12,799 nucleotides of DNA from Wenzhouxiangella sp. GTDB lineage: Bacteria > Pseudomonadota > Gammaproteobacteria > Xanthomonadales > Wenzhouxiangellaceae. Shown here in pieces: positions 6,179 through 12,799 of this stretch; the stretch's first letter is position 1; each line of letters starts with the position of its first letter. Below the pieces are notes generated by a model. That model did no database searches. It had not been told where the DNA came from and saw only the letters and a list, made by a program, of their open reading frames with translations. A program made the position numbers and the translations under genes. The DNA is taken from positions 1 through 12,799 of the forward strand of contig SKZJ01000018.1 of NCBI GenBank assembly GCA_007127425.1, written 5' to 3'.

Positions 6179-8215
6179 TCAGGCGGCGATGCCGTAGCTT
6201 TTCAGCAGCGGTTCCAGACGGGGTTCATGGCCGCGGAAGGCCTGCCACGACTCCGCCATCGGCCGACTGGCACCGACTTCGAGGATCTCCCGGGCCAGTT
6301 TTTCGCCGCAGCGACGGTCGAACAGCCCCTGTTCAATAAACAGCTCGAAGGCATCCCGGGCCAGTTGTTCGGCCCACAGGTAGCTGTAGTATCCGGCCGC
6401 GTAGCCGCCGTCGAACAGGTGAGAGAAACTCATCAGGTGGCGATTGAACTCGGGTGCCCGAATCACCGCTATTTCCCCGTTGATGCGACGCATGACCTCG
6501 ACCGGGTCGGCATCGGGTTCGATGTGCAGGGTCAGGTCCGTCAGGGCAAACTCGACTTGCCGGACCAGGGCCATGGCGCCGTGGAATTGTTGGTCGGCTT
6601 TCAGACCCTTGAGCAGGTCGGCCGGCAACGGTTCGCCGGTCTCGACATGGCGGGCGTAGCGGGCGAGCGCGTCTTCCTCCCAGGCCCAACCCTCCATGAG
6701 CTGGCTGGGTAGTTCCACCGCGTCCCACTCCACGCCGTTGATGCCGCCGACGGTCGGGATGCCGACCCGGGTGAGCATGTGGTGCAGGCAGTGGCCGAAT
6801 TCATGGAACAGGGTGACCACGTCGTCGTGGGTCAGCAGGCTGGGCTGGCCCTCGGAGGCCGGGGCGAAGTTGCAGGTCAGGTAGGCCACCGGCAGTTGCT
6901 CGCGTCCTCCCATGTTGAGGCGGGTTCGGCACACGTCCATCCAGGCGCCGCCGAATTTGCCGGCCCGCGCGTAGAGGTCGAGGTACAGTCCCGCAACCGG
7001 CTCGCCGTCCTGGCCGATGACGTGGAAAAAGTGTACGTCCTCGTGCCAGGTTTCGATGGCATCGTCTGCGCTGAACTCGAGGCCGAACAGGTCGCGGGCC
7101 GTGGTGAACAGGCCGTCGAACACGCGCGTGAGCTCGAACCAGGGCTTGAGCTTTTCCTGGTTGATGCCGAGCTTTTCGTCGCGCAGTTTTTCGCTCCAGT
7201 AACCGATGTCCCAGGGTGCGAGCGGTGTGGGTGCGCCGTGCCCGGCAGCGAATTCGGTCAGTTCCTCGAGCTGCTCCCGGGCCATGGGACGGGCGCGCTC
7301 TGCCAGGTCGCGCAGGAATGCCTCGACCTGGTCGGCACTGTCGGCCATGCGCGTGGACAGGCGCATGGCGGCGTGATGTTCGAATCCAAGCAGGTCGGCC
7401 TGTTCCTGCCGCAATGCGAGCATCTCGCGGATGATGGGCGAGTTGTCGTACTGTCCGCCTTGCGGTCCGGTGTCCGAAGCGCGGGTGACGAAAGCCCGGT
7501 AGAAGCGCTCGCGCAGATCGCGGTTGTTGGCGTAGGTGGCGATGGCGCGGAAGGCCGGGAAGGAAAGGTTGGCCATCCAGCCGTCACGATCATGCTGGCG
7601 GGCCATGCCGGCGAGCAGGTCGAGTTCCGACTCAGGCAGGCCGTCCAGCGCCCGGCGGTCGTCGAAGTGCTCGCTATAGCCCTCGGTTGCGTCGAGCACG
7701 TGGTTGCCGAAGCGATTGCCCAGCTCCGACAGGCGCAGGTTGATCTCGGCGAAGCGCTTGCGTTCCGGGTCCGGCAGGTTGACGCCGGAGAGTCGAAACT
7801 CGCGCAGCTCGTGTTCAATCGTGGCGCGCAGTGCGGCAGGCTGTGAGCTGAAATCGTCACGCTCGGCCAGCATCTGCCAGGCTCGAAACAGCTTCGGGTT
7901 CTGACCGCGCTCGGTGTGGAAGCGGGTCATGGTTTCCAGACACTGCTGGTAGGCCTCGCGCCACTCGGGCGTGTTGTTCACTCCGTGCAGGTGCGAGATG
8001 CTCGACCAGGCCGTGTCCAGCGCATCGTCGGCCAGGGTTTCGGCCTCGACCACGCTGGCGTAGTCGGGATCGTCGAGCTGCTCGATGTCGGCAATGACCC
8101 GGCGATAATCGGCCAGTCCTTGCTCGATGGCCGGCATGGCGTGTTCGGGCTCAATGGCGGTAAAGCGGGGCAGCCCCGGCGCGAGCAGGGGATTGGTGTT
8201 CTCGGTTTCGGTCAT
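6179..8215 (-). CDS. prlC: oligopeptidase A, M3-family zinc metallopeptidase
   Basis: The 678-residue product matches oligopeptidase A (PrlC/OpdA, 680 residues in E. coli) in length and motifs. The zinc site is HEFGH (471-475), giving ligands H471 and H475 and catalytic E472. The third ligand E501 lies in DAVELPSQLMEGW (498-510), 30 residues on, as in thimet-type peptidases. The C-terminal GYAAGYYSYLWAEQLARD (604-621) carries the conserved substrate-binding tyrosines. It is cytoplasmic and degrades short peptides, including cleaved signal peptides. It overlaps the stop of the upstream alaA-like gene by 4 bases (ATGA, 8212-8215) and has no strong Shine-Dalgarno, so its translation is probably coupled. 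It converges on the GGDEF gene with 58 bases between stops. There is no sign of damage. Confidence 0.96.
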   Translation of the reverse strand: MTETENTNPLLAPGLPRFTAIEPEHAMPAIEQGLADYRRVIADIEQLDDPDYASVVEAETLADDALDTAWSSISHLHGVNNTPEWREAYQQCLETMTRFHTERGQNPKLFRAWQMLAERDDFSSQPAALRATIEHELREFRLSGVNLPDPERKRFAEINLRLSELGNRFGNHVLDATEGYSEHFDDRRALDGLPESELDLLAGMARQHDRDGWMANLSFPAFRAIATYANNRDLRERFYRAFVTRASDTGPQGGQYDNSPIIREMLALRQEQADLLGFEHHAAMRLSTRMADSADQVEAFLRDLAERARPMAREQLEELTEFAAGHGAPTPLAPWDIGYWSEKLRDEKLGINQEKLKPWFELTRVFDGLFTTARDLFGLEFSADDAIETWHEDVHFFHVIGQDGEPVAGLYLDLYARAGKFGGAWMDVCRTRLNMGGREQLPVAYLTCNFAPASEGQPSLLTHDDVVTLFHEFGHCLHHMLTRVGIPTVGGINGVEWDAVELPSQLMEGWAWEEDALARYARHVETGEPLPADLLKGLKADQQFHGAMALVRQVEFALTDLTLHIEPDADPVEVMRRINGEIAVIRAPEFNRHLMSFSHLFDGGYAAGYYSYLWAEQLARDAFELFIEQGLFDRRCGEKLAREILEVGASRPMAESWQAFRGHEPRLEPLLKSYGIAA

Positions 8216-9456
8216 TTCACGGCCTGGAGTCGTTGTGGTTCATCGACGAGTTCTTCGAGCAGGTCGTCGATACGTTCAAAAGCTTCTTCGAGCTGTTCGG
8301 CTTCCGGCAGCAAGGTGAGACGGAAGAAGTTGCGTTCGGGAATATTGAAGCTCGAGCCCGGCACGATCAGGATGTGCTTGTGCTCGAGCAGTTCGGCGGC
8401 AAAGCGGTGGTCGTCGAAGTCGGGAAACACTGCCGGATCGACCGACGGGAAGGCATACATCGCGCCCATCGGTGCGACCAGGTCGAGGAATCGACTCTTG
8501 TCACAAGCTTCAATCACGGCCTGGCGCGAGTCATGCAGCCGCCCGCCGCGCGCGACCAGGTCGGCGATGGACTGGTAGCCGCCCAGCGCGGTCTGCACCG
8601 CCCATTGTCCCGGCACGTTGGCCGAAAGCCGCAGGGCGGCCAGCTTTTCGACGGCCAGCCGGTATTCCTCGGCCCGTTCCAGCGCCCCGGTAAAGACCGC
8701 CCAGCCCACCCGCCAGCCGCAGGCGCGGTAGACCTTGGACAGTCCGCCGAAGCTCACGCACAGTGTGTCGGTGGCCAGCGGCGCCATCGGTTGGAAGCGC
8801 GCCTCGTCGTAGCAGATGGCATCGTAGATCTCGTCGCAGAACAGAATCAGATCATGGCGGGTGGCGAAATCGGCCAGCTCCTGCAACACGCTTTCGGGAT
8901 AGACCGCACCGGTGGGGTTGTTGGGGTTGATGACCACCAGCGCACGCGTTTTCGGTGTGACGAGTTTTTCCAGCTCGGCCACATCGGGAATGAAGTGGTT
9001 CTCGACCCGACAGGGATAGTGCAGGGCCTTGCCGCCATTGAGTGTCACCGCCGCGGTCCACAGCGGGTAATCCGGCGCGGGCACCAGCACTTCCTCGCCG
9101 GGATCGAGCAGCGAGCGCAGCACGATGTCGACCAGTTCGGACACGCCGTTGCCGATGATGACCTGCTCGTCGCGGGTCTCGGTCAGGCCGCGCGCCTGGA
9201 ACTGCATGGCGATGGCTTCGCGCGCCGGAAAGATGCCGGTCTGCGGTCCGTAACCTTCCGAGTACTTGAGGTTGCGAATGATGGCGCGCCGCATGGTTTC
9301 AGGCGTGCGGAAACCAAAAGCACCGGGGTTGCCGATATTGAGGTGCAGGACGTCATTGCCCTGCTGCTCGAGCTCACGCGCACGCCGCGCCAGCGCCCCA
9401 CGAATCTCGTAGCGCACCTCGTCAATCCGGCCAGCGGTTCTGAATGACGGTTTCAT
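8212..9456 (-). CDS. alaA: alanine-synthesising transaminase (AlaA-type, class I/II PLP)
   Basis: The product (414 residues from the chosen ATG) is a fold-type I PLP aminotransferase resembling E. coli AlaA along its length. It shares LNIGNPGAFGF (39-49), IGNGVSEL (101-108), LVPAPDYPLWTAAV (124-137), VINPNNPTGAVY (175-186), the PLP-contacting D208 in CDEIYD, and the Schiff-base lysine K241 in GGLSKVYRACGW (237-248). R379 in FRLTLLP is the expected carboxylate-binding arginine. It should transfer an amino group from glutamate to pyruvate, giving alanine. The start is uncertain. TTG 9465 has AAGGGG 6 bases before it, while ATG 9456 aligns with the E. coli N-terminus and has TATCAT 8 bases before it. 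It is first in an operon with prlC, overlapping it by 4 bases. Confidence 0.93.
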   Translation of the reverse strand: MKPSFRTAGRIDEVRYEIRGALARRARELEQQGNDVLHLNIGNPGAFGFRTPETMRRAIIRNLKYSEGYGPQTGIFPAREAIAMQFQARGLTETRDEQVIIGNGVSELVDIVLRSLLDPGEEVLVPAPDYPLWTAAVTLNGGKALHYPCRVENHFIPDVAELEKLVTPKTRALVVINPNNPTGAVYPESVLQELADFATRHDLILFCDEIYDAICYDEARFQPMAPLATDTLCVSFGGLSKVYRACGWRVGWAVFTGALERAEEYRLAVEKLAALRLSANVPGQWAVQTALGGYQSIADLVARGGRLHDSRQAVIEACDKSRFLDLVAPMGAMYAFPSVDPAVFPDFDDHRFAAELLEHKHILIVPGSSFNIPERNFFRLTLLPEAEQLEEAFERIDDLLEELVDEPQRLQAVK

Positions 9457-9464
9457 GATGTCCA

Positions 9465-9470
9465 ATGATA
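9465..9470 (-). promoter_or_regulatory. possible -10 element close to the alaA start
   Basis: On the minus strand TATCAT (5 of 6 to TATAAT) ends 8 bases before ATG 9456, so transcription from it would give a leader of only about 0-2 bases. If the TTG at 9465 is the true start this cannot be its promoter, since the site overlaps the codon. The -35 position shows only a 3 of 6 match (TCTAAA). Weak evidence. Confidence 0.25.
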
Positions 9471-9543
9471 GCCCCTTGAAGGGCGTCTTTAGAATCCCCG
9501 GGAGAAACCCCTGTCTTCAGGTAATGGATCGAGCTTGCAATTT

Positions 9544-9600
9544 CCAAGCACCAAGCACCAAACACCAAACAAATTCCAATGACCGAAATTCCAATGTTCG
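9544..9600 (+). repeat. second heptad repeat plus tandem 15-base repeat
   Basis: Within the 267-base divergent gap between alaA and the M14 gene, 9544-9571 holds four heptads: CCAAGCA, CCAAGCA, CCAAACA, CCAAACA. It is followed by two 15-base direct repeats AAATTCCAATG(A/T)(C/T)CG (9571-9585 and 9586-9600). In the other register the heptads read CACCAAG/CACCAAA, sharing CACC and the 7-base period with the array at 1668-1751, and again C-rich on the plus strand. Similar A/C-rich intergenic repeats are familiar to me from unrelated bacterial genomes, where they often create spurious ORFs, but I cannot verify that here. The first 70 bases of the gap (9466-9540) show nothing else clear. Confidence 0.85.
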
Positions 9601-9673
9601 AAACGGGCGTGGTGGCGAGGCGAGCGGCCGGTGCACATGGCTGGGTGGCGGCGGGACGTGTGCTGACAACTTC

Positions 9674-9688
9674 GGGAGGAGGGAGGGG
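9674..9688 (+). other. purine (GGGAGG) tract upstream of the M14 gene
   Basis: Fifteen uninterrupted purines with G runs of 3, 2, 3 and 4 separated by single A residues. The pattern allows a two-tetrad G-quadruplex or a triplex. It also contains perfect Shine-Dalgarno-like GGAGG, but no ATG or GTG start lies at a usable distance, so it is not a ribosome binding site for any gene I can find. It sits just upstream of the AT-rich leader of the M14 gene. Confidence 0.45.
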
Positions 9689-9706
9689 TTAAACTCTCCA
9701 GTCTTG

Positions 9707-9712
9707 TACAAA
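9707..9712 (+). promoter_or_regulatory. candidate -10 in the AT-rich leader of the M14 gene
   Basis: The only AT-rich stretch near the M14 start is about 9689-9720. TACAAA (9707-9712) could act as a -10, placing the transcript start near 9719, just at the ribosome binding site GAGGA (9719-9723). No -35 hexamer is convincing at a 16-18-base spacing. Tentative. Confidence 0.2.
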
Positions 9713-9732
9713 TTTATTGAGGAAAACCGCCG

Positions 9733-12618
9733 ATGCATCGTTTGGCCCTGATTCTGATTGCTGTCGCCTCCCTGGCGCTGGCCGAGACCCCTTACCCCGA
9801 TCCCGCGCCGTCGCCGCTGGATGGGCTGGACTACGAGCGCTCGCTCTACCCGGCCGGCGCCGACCACGATCCTGACTTCCCGACACCCGATGAGGTGCTT
9901 GGCTTTCCGGTCGGCCAACGCGTCGCGACCTCCGAGCAGATCGTTGAGTATTCGCGCATCGTGGCCGAGGCTTCCGATCGCGTCGAGCTGATCGAGTACG
10001 GCCAGACCTACGAGGGCCGGGACCTGGTCTACCTGGTCATCTCCTCGCCCGATAACCTGGCGCGCTCGCGCGAAATCCGCGAAGGCCTGGGCAAGCTGGC
10101 CGACCCGCGTGACGTGTCGTCCGGCGAACGTGACAATCTGATTGGCGAGTTGCCGGCCGTGGCCTGGATGGCCTATTCCATCCACGGCAATGAAAGTTCG
10201 GGCTCGGATTCTGCCCTGGCAGTGATGTACCACCTCGCCGCCGATCGATCCGAGGCCACCCGCGAGTTGCTCGATGAGCTGATCGTCATCGTCGATCCCA
10301 ACATGAACCCGGACGGGCGCATGCGTTTCGTCAACGCGGTCCACCAGACCCGGGGTGCCCAGCCGAACGTCGACGACCGCTCGCTGGTGCATGCCGGTTA
10401 CTGGCCCTACGGGCGCGGCAACCACTACCTGTTCGATCTCAACCGCGACTGGATCTACGTGCGCCATCCCGAGACCCGCGGACGCATCCCGCATATCATC
10501 GAATGGCGCCCGCTGCTATTCGTCGATGCCCACGAGATGGGCTCGCAGGATACCTACTTGTTCTCGCCGGCCCGTGAGCCGCACAACCCGCATTTCCCCC
10601 CGTACCGCTACCCGCGTGGTGATGAACTCGCCGATGACATGGCCGAGGCTTTCGACGAGTTCGGTTATCCGTACTACTCGGGGGAGTGGCATGAGGACTG
10701 GTACCCCGGCTATACCGATGCCTGGGCTTCCTTGCGCGGTGCCCAGGGCATCCTCTACGAACAGGCCCGAATCGCCGAGGACGGCGTGCAGCGCCCGACC
10801 CACCTGATCAGTTACAAGCAGTCGGTGCATCACCAGGTGCTGGCCAGCGTCGCCAACCTGGAATCGCTCAAGCGCAATCGCGAAGGCATGTTGCGTGACT
10901 ACGCCGAAGACCGCGCCAACGTGGTCTCGGCCCGCGGCCCCTACGGCAGCCGCAGTTTCGCCATTCTGCCGACCGACAACCAGGGCCGCATCAATGACCT
11001 GCTCGACCTGCTCGATATCCAGCAGTTCGAGGCGCATCGGCTGACCCGTGATACCCGCGTGTCGCGCGCCACCGACCAGCTCGGTCGCGAGCAGCGCAAC
11101 GTCACCCTGCCGGCCGGCACCCTGATCATCCCGAACCGTCAGCCCGAGGCACGCCTGATCGCGGCCATGTTCGAGTTCGATCCGAAACTGTCGGAAAAGG
11201 CGCTGACCACCGAACGCGAGCGCATCCTGAAAGAGGGCAGCTCGACCATCTACGACACCACCGGCTGGAACATCTCGATGATGTTCGGCCTGGAAGCGCT
11301 GACCGTCCCGCAGCACATCGACAGCAACGTCGAGCCGGTCGATTTTTCCGAGCGCTTCGACACGCCGTCCTTCCCGTCCACAGGCAATGCCGTCGCCCTG
11401 GTGGTGCCGGGTAGTGATGATCGTGCCGTGGCCCTGGCCGGCCGACTGATGGAGCGCAATGTACACGTTCGCGCCAACGTGCGCCCTTCCGAACTCAACG
11501 ACATCGACCTGCCGGTGGGCTCCATTGCCGTGACGCTGGACGATAACCGTCATCTCGACGACTGGACCGCGCCGGTGCGCGAGGCTGCCAGGGATCTGGG
11601 TGTGCGCGTGCATGCCGTCAGTCATGGCCGGGCTTCCGGCGATCTGGCCGATCTCGGTGGCCGCCAGTGGCAGGTACTGACCCAGCCGAAGATCGCACTG
11701 CTTTCGCGCGGCAGCAACAACATGCTCGATTTCGGTGCCGTCTGGTACGCGCTGGACCACCGCATCGGTGTGCGCCACAGCCACCTGGATGAAGAGCGTA
11801 TCGGAGGTGCCGATCTGCGGCGCTACAACGTGCTCTACTTGCCCGAGCGCTGGGGTGGCGGTGGCCTGCCCGAAGGGCTGACCCGCCAGCTCGAGGACTG
11901 GGTGCGGGCCGGCGGCACGCTGGTTGCCGTAGGCAATTCGGCGCGTGCGCTGATGAGTGCCGATGAGCCGATGGTGGCCACACGCGAACTATCACAGGTG
12001 ATCGAAGACGACCTGGGCGATTACCAGGACGCCATCCACCGCGAGTGGCTGGGTAATCACCGTCCGCTGCCCGACGATATCTGGGGTCGCGGTGCGGGCG
12101 AGACGGCCGAGTATCCCTGGGCCGGCTTCGACAACGATTTGCCGGGTGGCGAGGAGCGCAAGCGTCGCGACCAATGGCAGAGCCAGTTCATGCCCTCCGG
12201 TGCGCTGGTCGGCACGCGTGTTGATACCGGCCACTGGCTGTCCGGCGGCACGGGTGACTTCCTGACTGTGCTGTTCTCCAACTCGCCGATCCTGATGAGC
12301 AAGCCGCCGGTACAGGCGCCGCTCCGGGTCGGTGTCCATTCAGAAGGCGAGGGCGATGGCCGCCTGGTCGGCTGGGCACCGGTGCCCGAGGACCAGGAAC
12401 TCATCGTGCGCGCCGGTGGCCTGCTGTGGCCGGAAGCCCGCGATCGCATCGCCAACGGCGCCTGGATCACGCGCGAGTCGGTCGGTAGCGGCCAGGTCAT
12501 CCTGTTCGCCCACGCCCCGGCCTTCCGAGCCGCCCAGCTCGGCGCCATGCGCGTACTGGAAAACGCCCTGATCCTGGGCCCGGGTCTCGGCACCAATCAG
12601 GCGGTCCAACTGCCCTGA
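9733..12618 (+). CDS. exported M14-family zinc carboxypeptidase-like protein
   Basis: The 961-residue product starts with a signal peptide (MHRLALILIAVASLALA, cleavage expected after A17, ALA-E). An M14 peptidase domain spans about 60-360. Zinc ligands are H151 and E154 in HGNESS and H267 in DAHEMG. NPDGR (192-196) and the substrate-carboxylate NR motif in DLNRDW (235-240) are conserved, and E343 in LYEQAR is the likely catalytic glutamate. All active-site residues seen are intact, so it should cleave C-terminal residues from peptides in the periplasm or outside. The remaining 600 residues are a large C-terminal extension; about 650-740 (ALLSRGSNN, then RRYNVLYLP and WVRAGGTLVAVG) looks like a class I glutamine-amidotransferase-type Rossmann domain without an obvious catalytic Cys. 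Start: ATG 9733 has GAGGA (9719-9723) 9 bases upstream. It stands alone, divergent from alaA. Confidence 0.92.
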   Translation: MHRLALILIAVASLALAETPYPDPAPSPLDGLDYERSLYPAGADHDPDFPTPDEVLGFPVGQRVATSEQIVEYSRIVAEASDRVELIEYGQTYEGRDLVYLVISSPDNLARSREIREGLGKLADPRDVSSGERDNLIGELPAVAWMAYSIHGNESSGSDSALAVMYHLAADRSEATRELLDELIVIVDPNMNPDGRMRFVNAVHQTRGAQPNVDDRSLVHAGYWPYGRGNHYLFDLNRDWIYVRHPETRGRIPHIIEWRPLLFVDAHEMGSQDTYLFSPAREPHNPHFPPYRYPRGDELADDMAEAFDEFGYPYYSGEWHEDWYPGYTDAWASLRGAQGILYEQARIAEDGVQRPTHLISYKQSVHHQVLASVANLESLKRNREGMLRDYAEDRANVVSARGPYGSRSFAILPTDNQGRINDLLDLLDIQQFEAHRLTRDTRVSRATDQLGREQRNVTLPAGTLIIPNRQPEARLIAAMFEFDPKLSEKALTTERERILKEGSSTIYDTTGWNISMMFGLEALTVPQHIDSNVEPVDFSERFDTPSFPSTGNAVALVVPGSDDRAVALAGRLMERNVHVRANVRPSELNDIDLPVGSIAVTLDDNRHLDDWTAPVREAARDLGVRVHAVSHGRASGDLADLGGRQWQVLTQPKIALLSRGSNNMLDFGAVWYALDHRIGVRHSHLDEERIGGADLRRYNVLYLPERWGGGGLPEGLTRQLEDWVRAGGTLVAVGNSARALMSADEPMVATRELSQVIEDDLGDYQDAIHREWLGNHRPLPDDIWGRGAGETAEYPWAGFDNDLPGGEERKRRDQWQSQFMPSGALVGTRVDTGHWLSGGTGDFLTVLFSNSPILMSKPPVQAPLRVGVHSEGEGDGRLVGWAPVPEDQELIVRAGGLLWPEARDRIANGAWITRESVGSGQVILFAHAPAFRAAQLGAMRVLENALILGPGLGTNQAVQLP

Positions 12619-12799
12619 CCTAGTGTACCCCGTCACTCATTGTGTAACTTATAGAGTGCGCCTGAGCCGACAGTGCAAGACGCGCCCCGCAGTGAATGGC
12701 AGGGCCCTTTACAAGGGGCGCAACACGGGCAACGGCTGCGCTCGCATGGCTTCATTCGCTTCGCGAAAAACGCCATGCGGCTCCGCCTGCCCTGCAATG
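12619..12799. repeat. palindromic, hairpin-rich non-coding element (cut by window end)
   Basis: No gene is supported in these last 181 bases. The right part is strongly palindromic. CGCATGGC (12743-12750) pairs with GCCATGCG (12772-12779), enclosing TTCGC (12755-12759) with GCGAA (12763-12767) around a TTC loop. An outer pair is GCAGGGC (12699-12705) with GCCCTGC (12789-12795), and a side hairpin is CCCTT (12705-12709) with AAGGG (12713-12717). GCGCAAC (12718-12724) loosely resembles the inverse core of an integron attC site. It could be a repetitive extragenic palindrome, a fragment of an attC-like site or a non-autonomous element. TATAGA (12650-12655) resembles a -10 but lacks a -35. There is no T-run terminator after the M14 stop. 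Confidence 0.5.

Noticed and set aside
8233..9447. 404-codon open frame antisense to alaA, and the 355-codon frame 6779-7846 antisense to prlC
   Set aside because: Both mirror well-conserved enzymes and show no recognisable motif or ribosome binding site of their own.
9455..9751. 98-codon plus-strand frame through the second repeat region
   Set aside because: It is mostly translated repeat (Asn/Ser/Lys-rich) and purine tract, overlaps the alaA start and the M14 start, and has no plausible initiation site.
10516..11784. 422-codon open frame antisense to the M14 gene
   Set aside because: Same GC-driven shadow; the sense strand has complete catalytic motifs and a signal peptide.
12619..12799. 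Intrinsic terminator of the M14 gene
   Set aside because: The strongest hairpins begin more than 80 bases after the stop and none is followed by a T run on the plus strand.
12690..12799. Confident integron attC call
   Set aside because: The GCGCAAC match to the inverse core is imperfect, no core-site partner is visible before the window ends, and no integrase is present.

Overview
The window is a GC-rich, densely coded bacterial chromosome segment, most likely from a gammaproteobacterium. The evidence is an AlaA-type alanine transaminase and a PrlC-type oligopeptidase that closely match the enterobacterial proteins, a YiiD_C-type thioesterase, an outer-membrane TonB-dependent receptor and an FHA-GGDEF signalling protein. 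The protein style would suit the Xanthomonadales/Chromatiales/Wenzhouxiangella neighbourhood, but that is an impression, not a placement. I see no phage, transposase, CRISPR, rRNA or tRNA.

Layout, left to right. (1) A minus-strand operon at 1600-14: a hotdog thioesterase, a small lipoprotein (4-base ATGA overlap) and, 43 bases further on, an orphan ParA-type ATPase. (2) A 169-base divergent intergenic region (1601-1769) filled by a 7-base tandem repeat of about 12 copies. A -10-like hexamer lies exactly 6 bases before each of the two flanking start codons, and neither start has a Shine-Dalgarno, so both mRNAs may be leaderless. (3) A plus-strand pair at 1770-5096: an inner-membrane MFS transporter and a TonB-dependent receptor 3 bases after it, presumably moving one unidentified ligand across both membranes. 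(4) An FHA-GGDEF diguanylate cyclase (5224-6120) with intact catalytic, inhibitory-site and phosphopeptide-binding motifs and a TTG start. (5) A convergent minus-strand operon at 9456-6179: alaA followed by prlC, overlapping by 4 bases; peptide breakdown coupled to amino-group transfer is a plausible theme. (6) A second divergent intergenic region (about 270 bases) with another 7-base-period repeat and a tandem 15-base repeat, then a purine tract and an AT-rich leader. (7) A large exported M14 metallopeptidase (9733-12618) with a long C-terminal extension. (8) A palindromic, hairpin-rich non-coding stretch (12619-12799) cut by the window end.

The proteins belong to known families. The least explained material is non-coding: two related C-rich heptad repeats (shared core CACC followed by (T/A)(A/C)(A/G)), both in divergent promoter regions and both C-rich on the plus strand, with a third trace at the left edge; the paired putative leaderless promoters; and the nested palindromes at the right edge. 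I found no convincing new defence or biosynthetic system.
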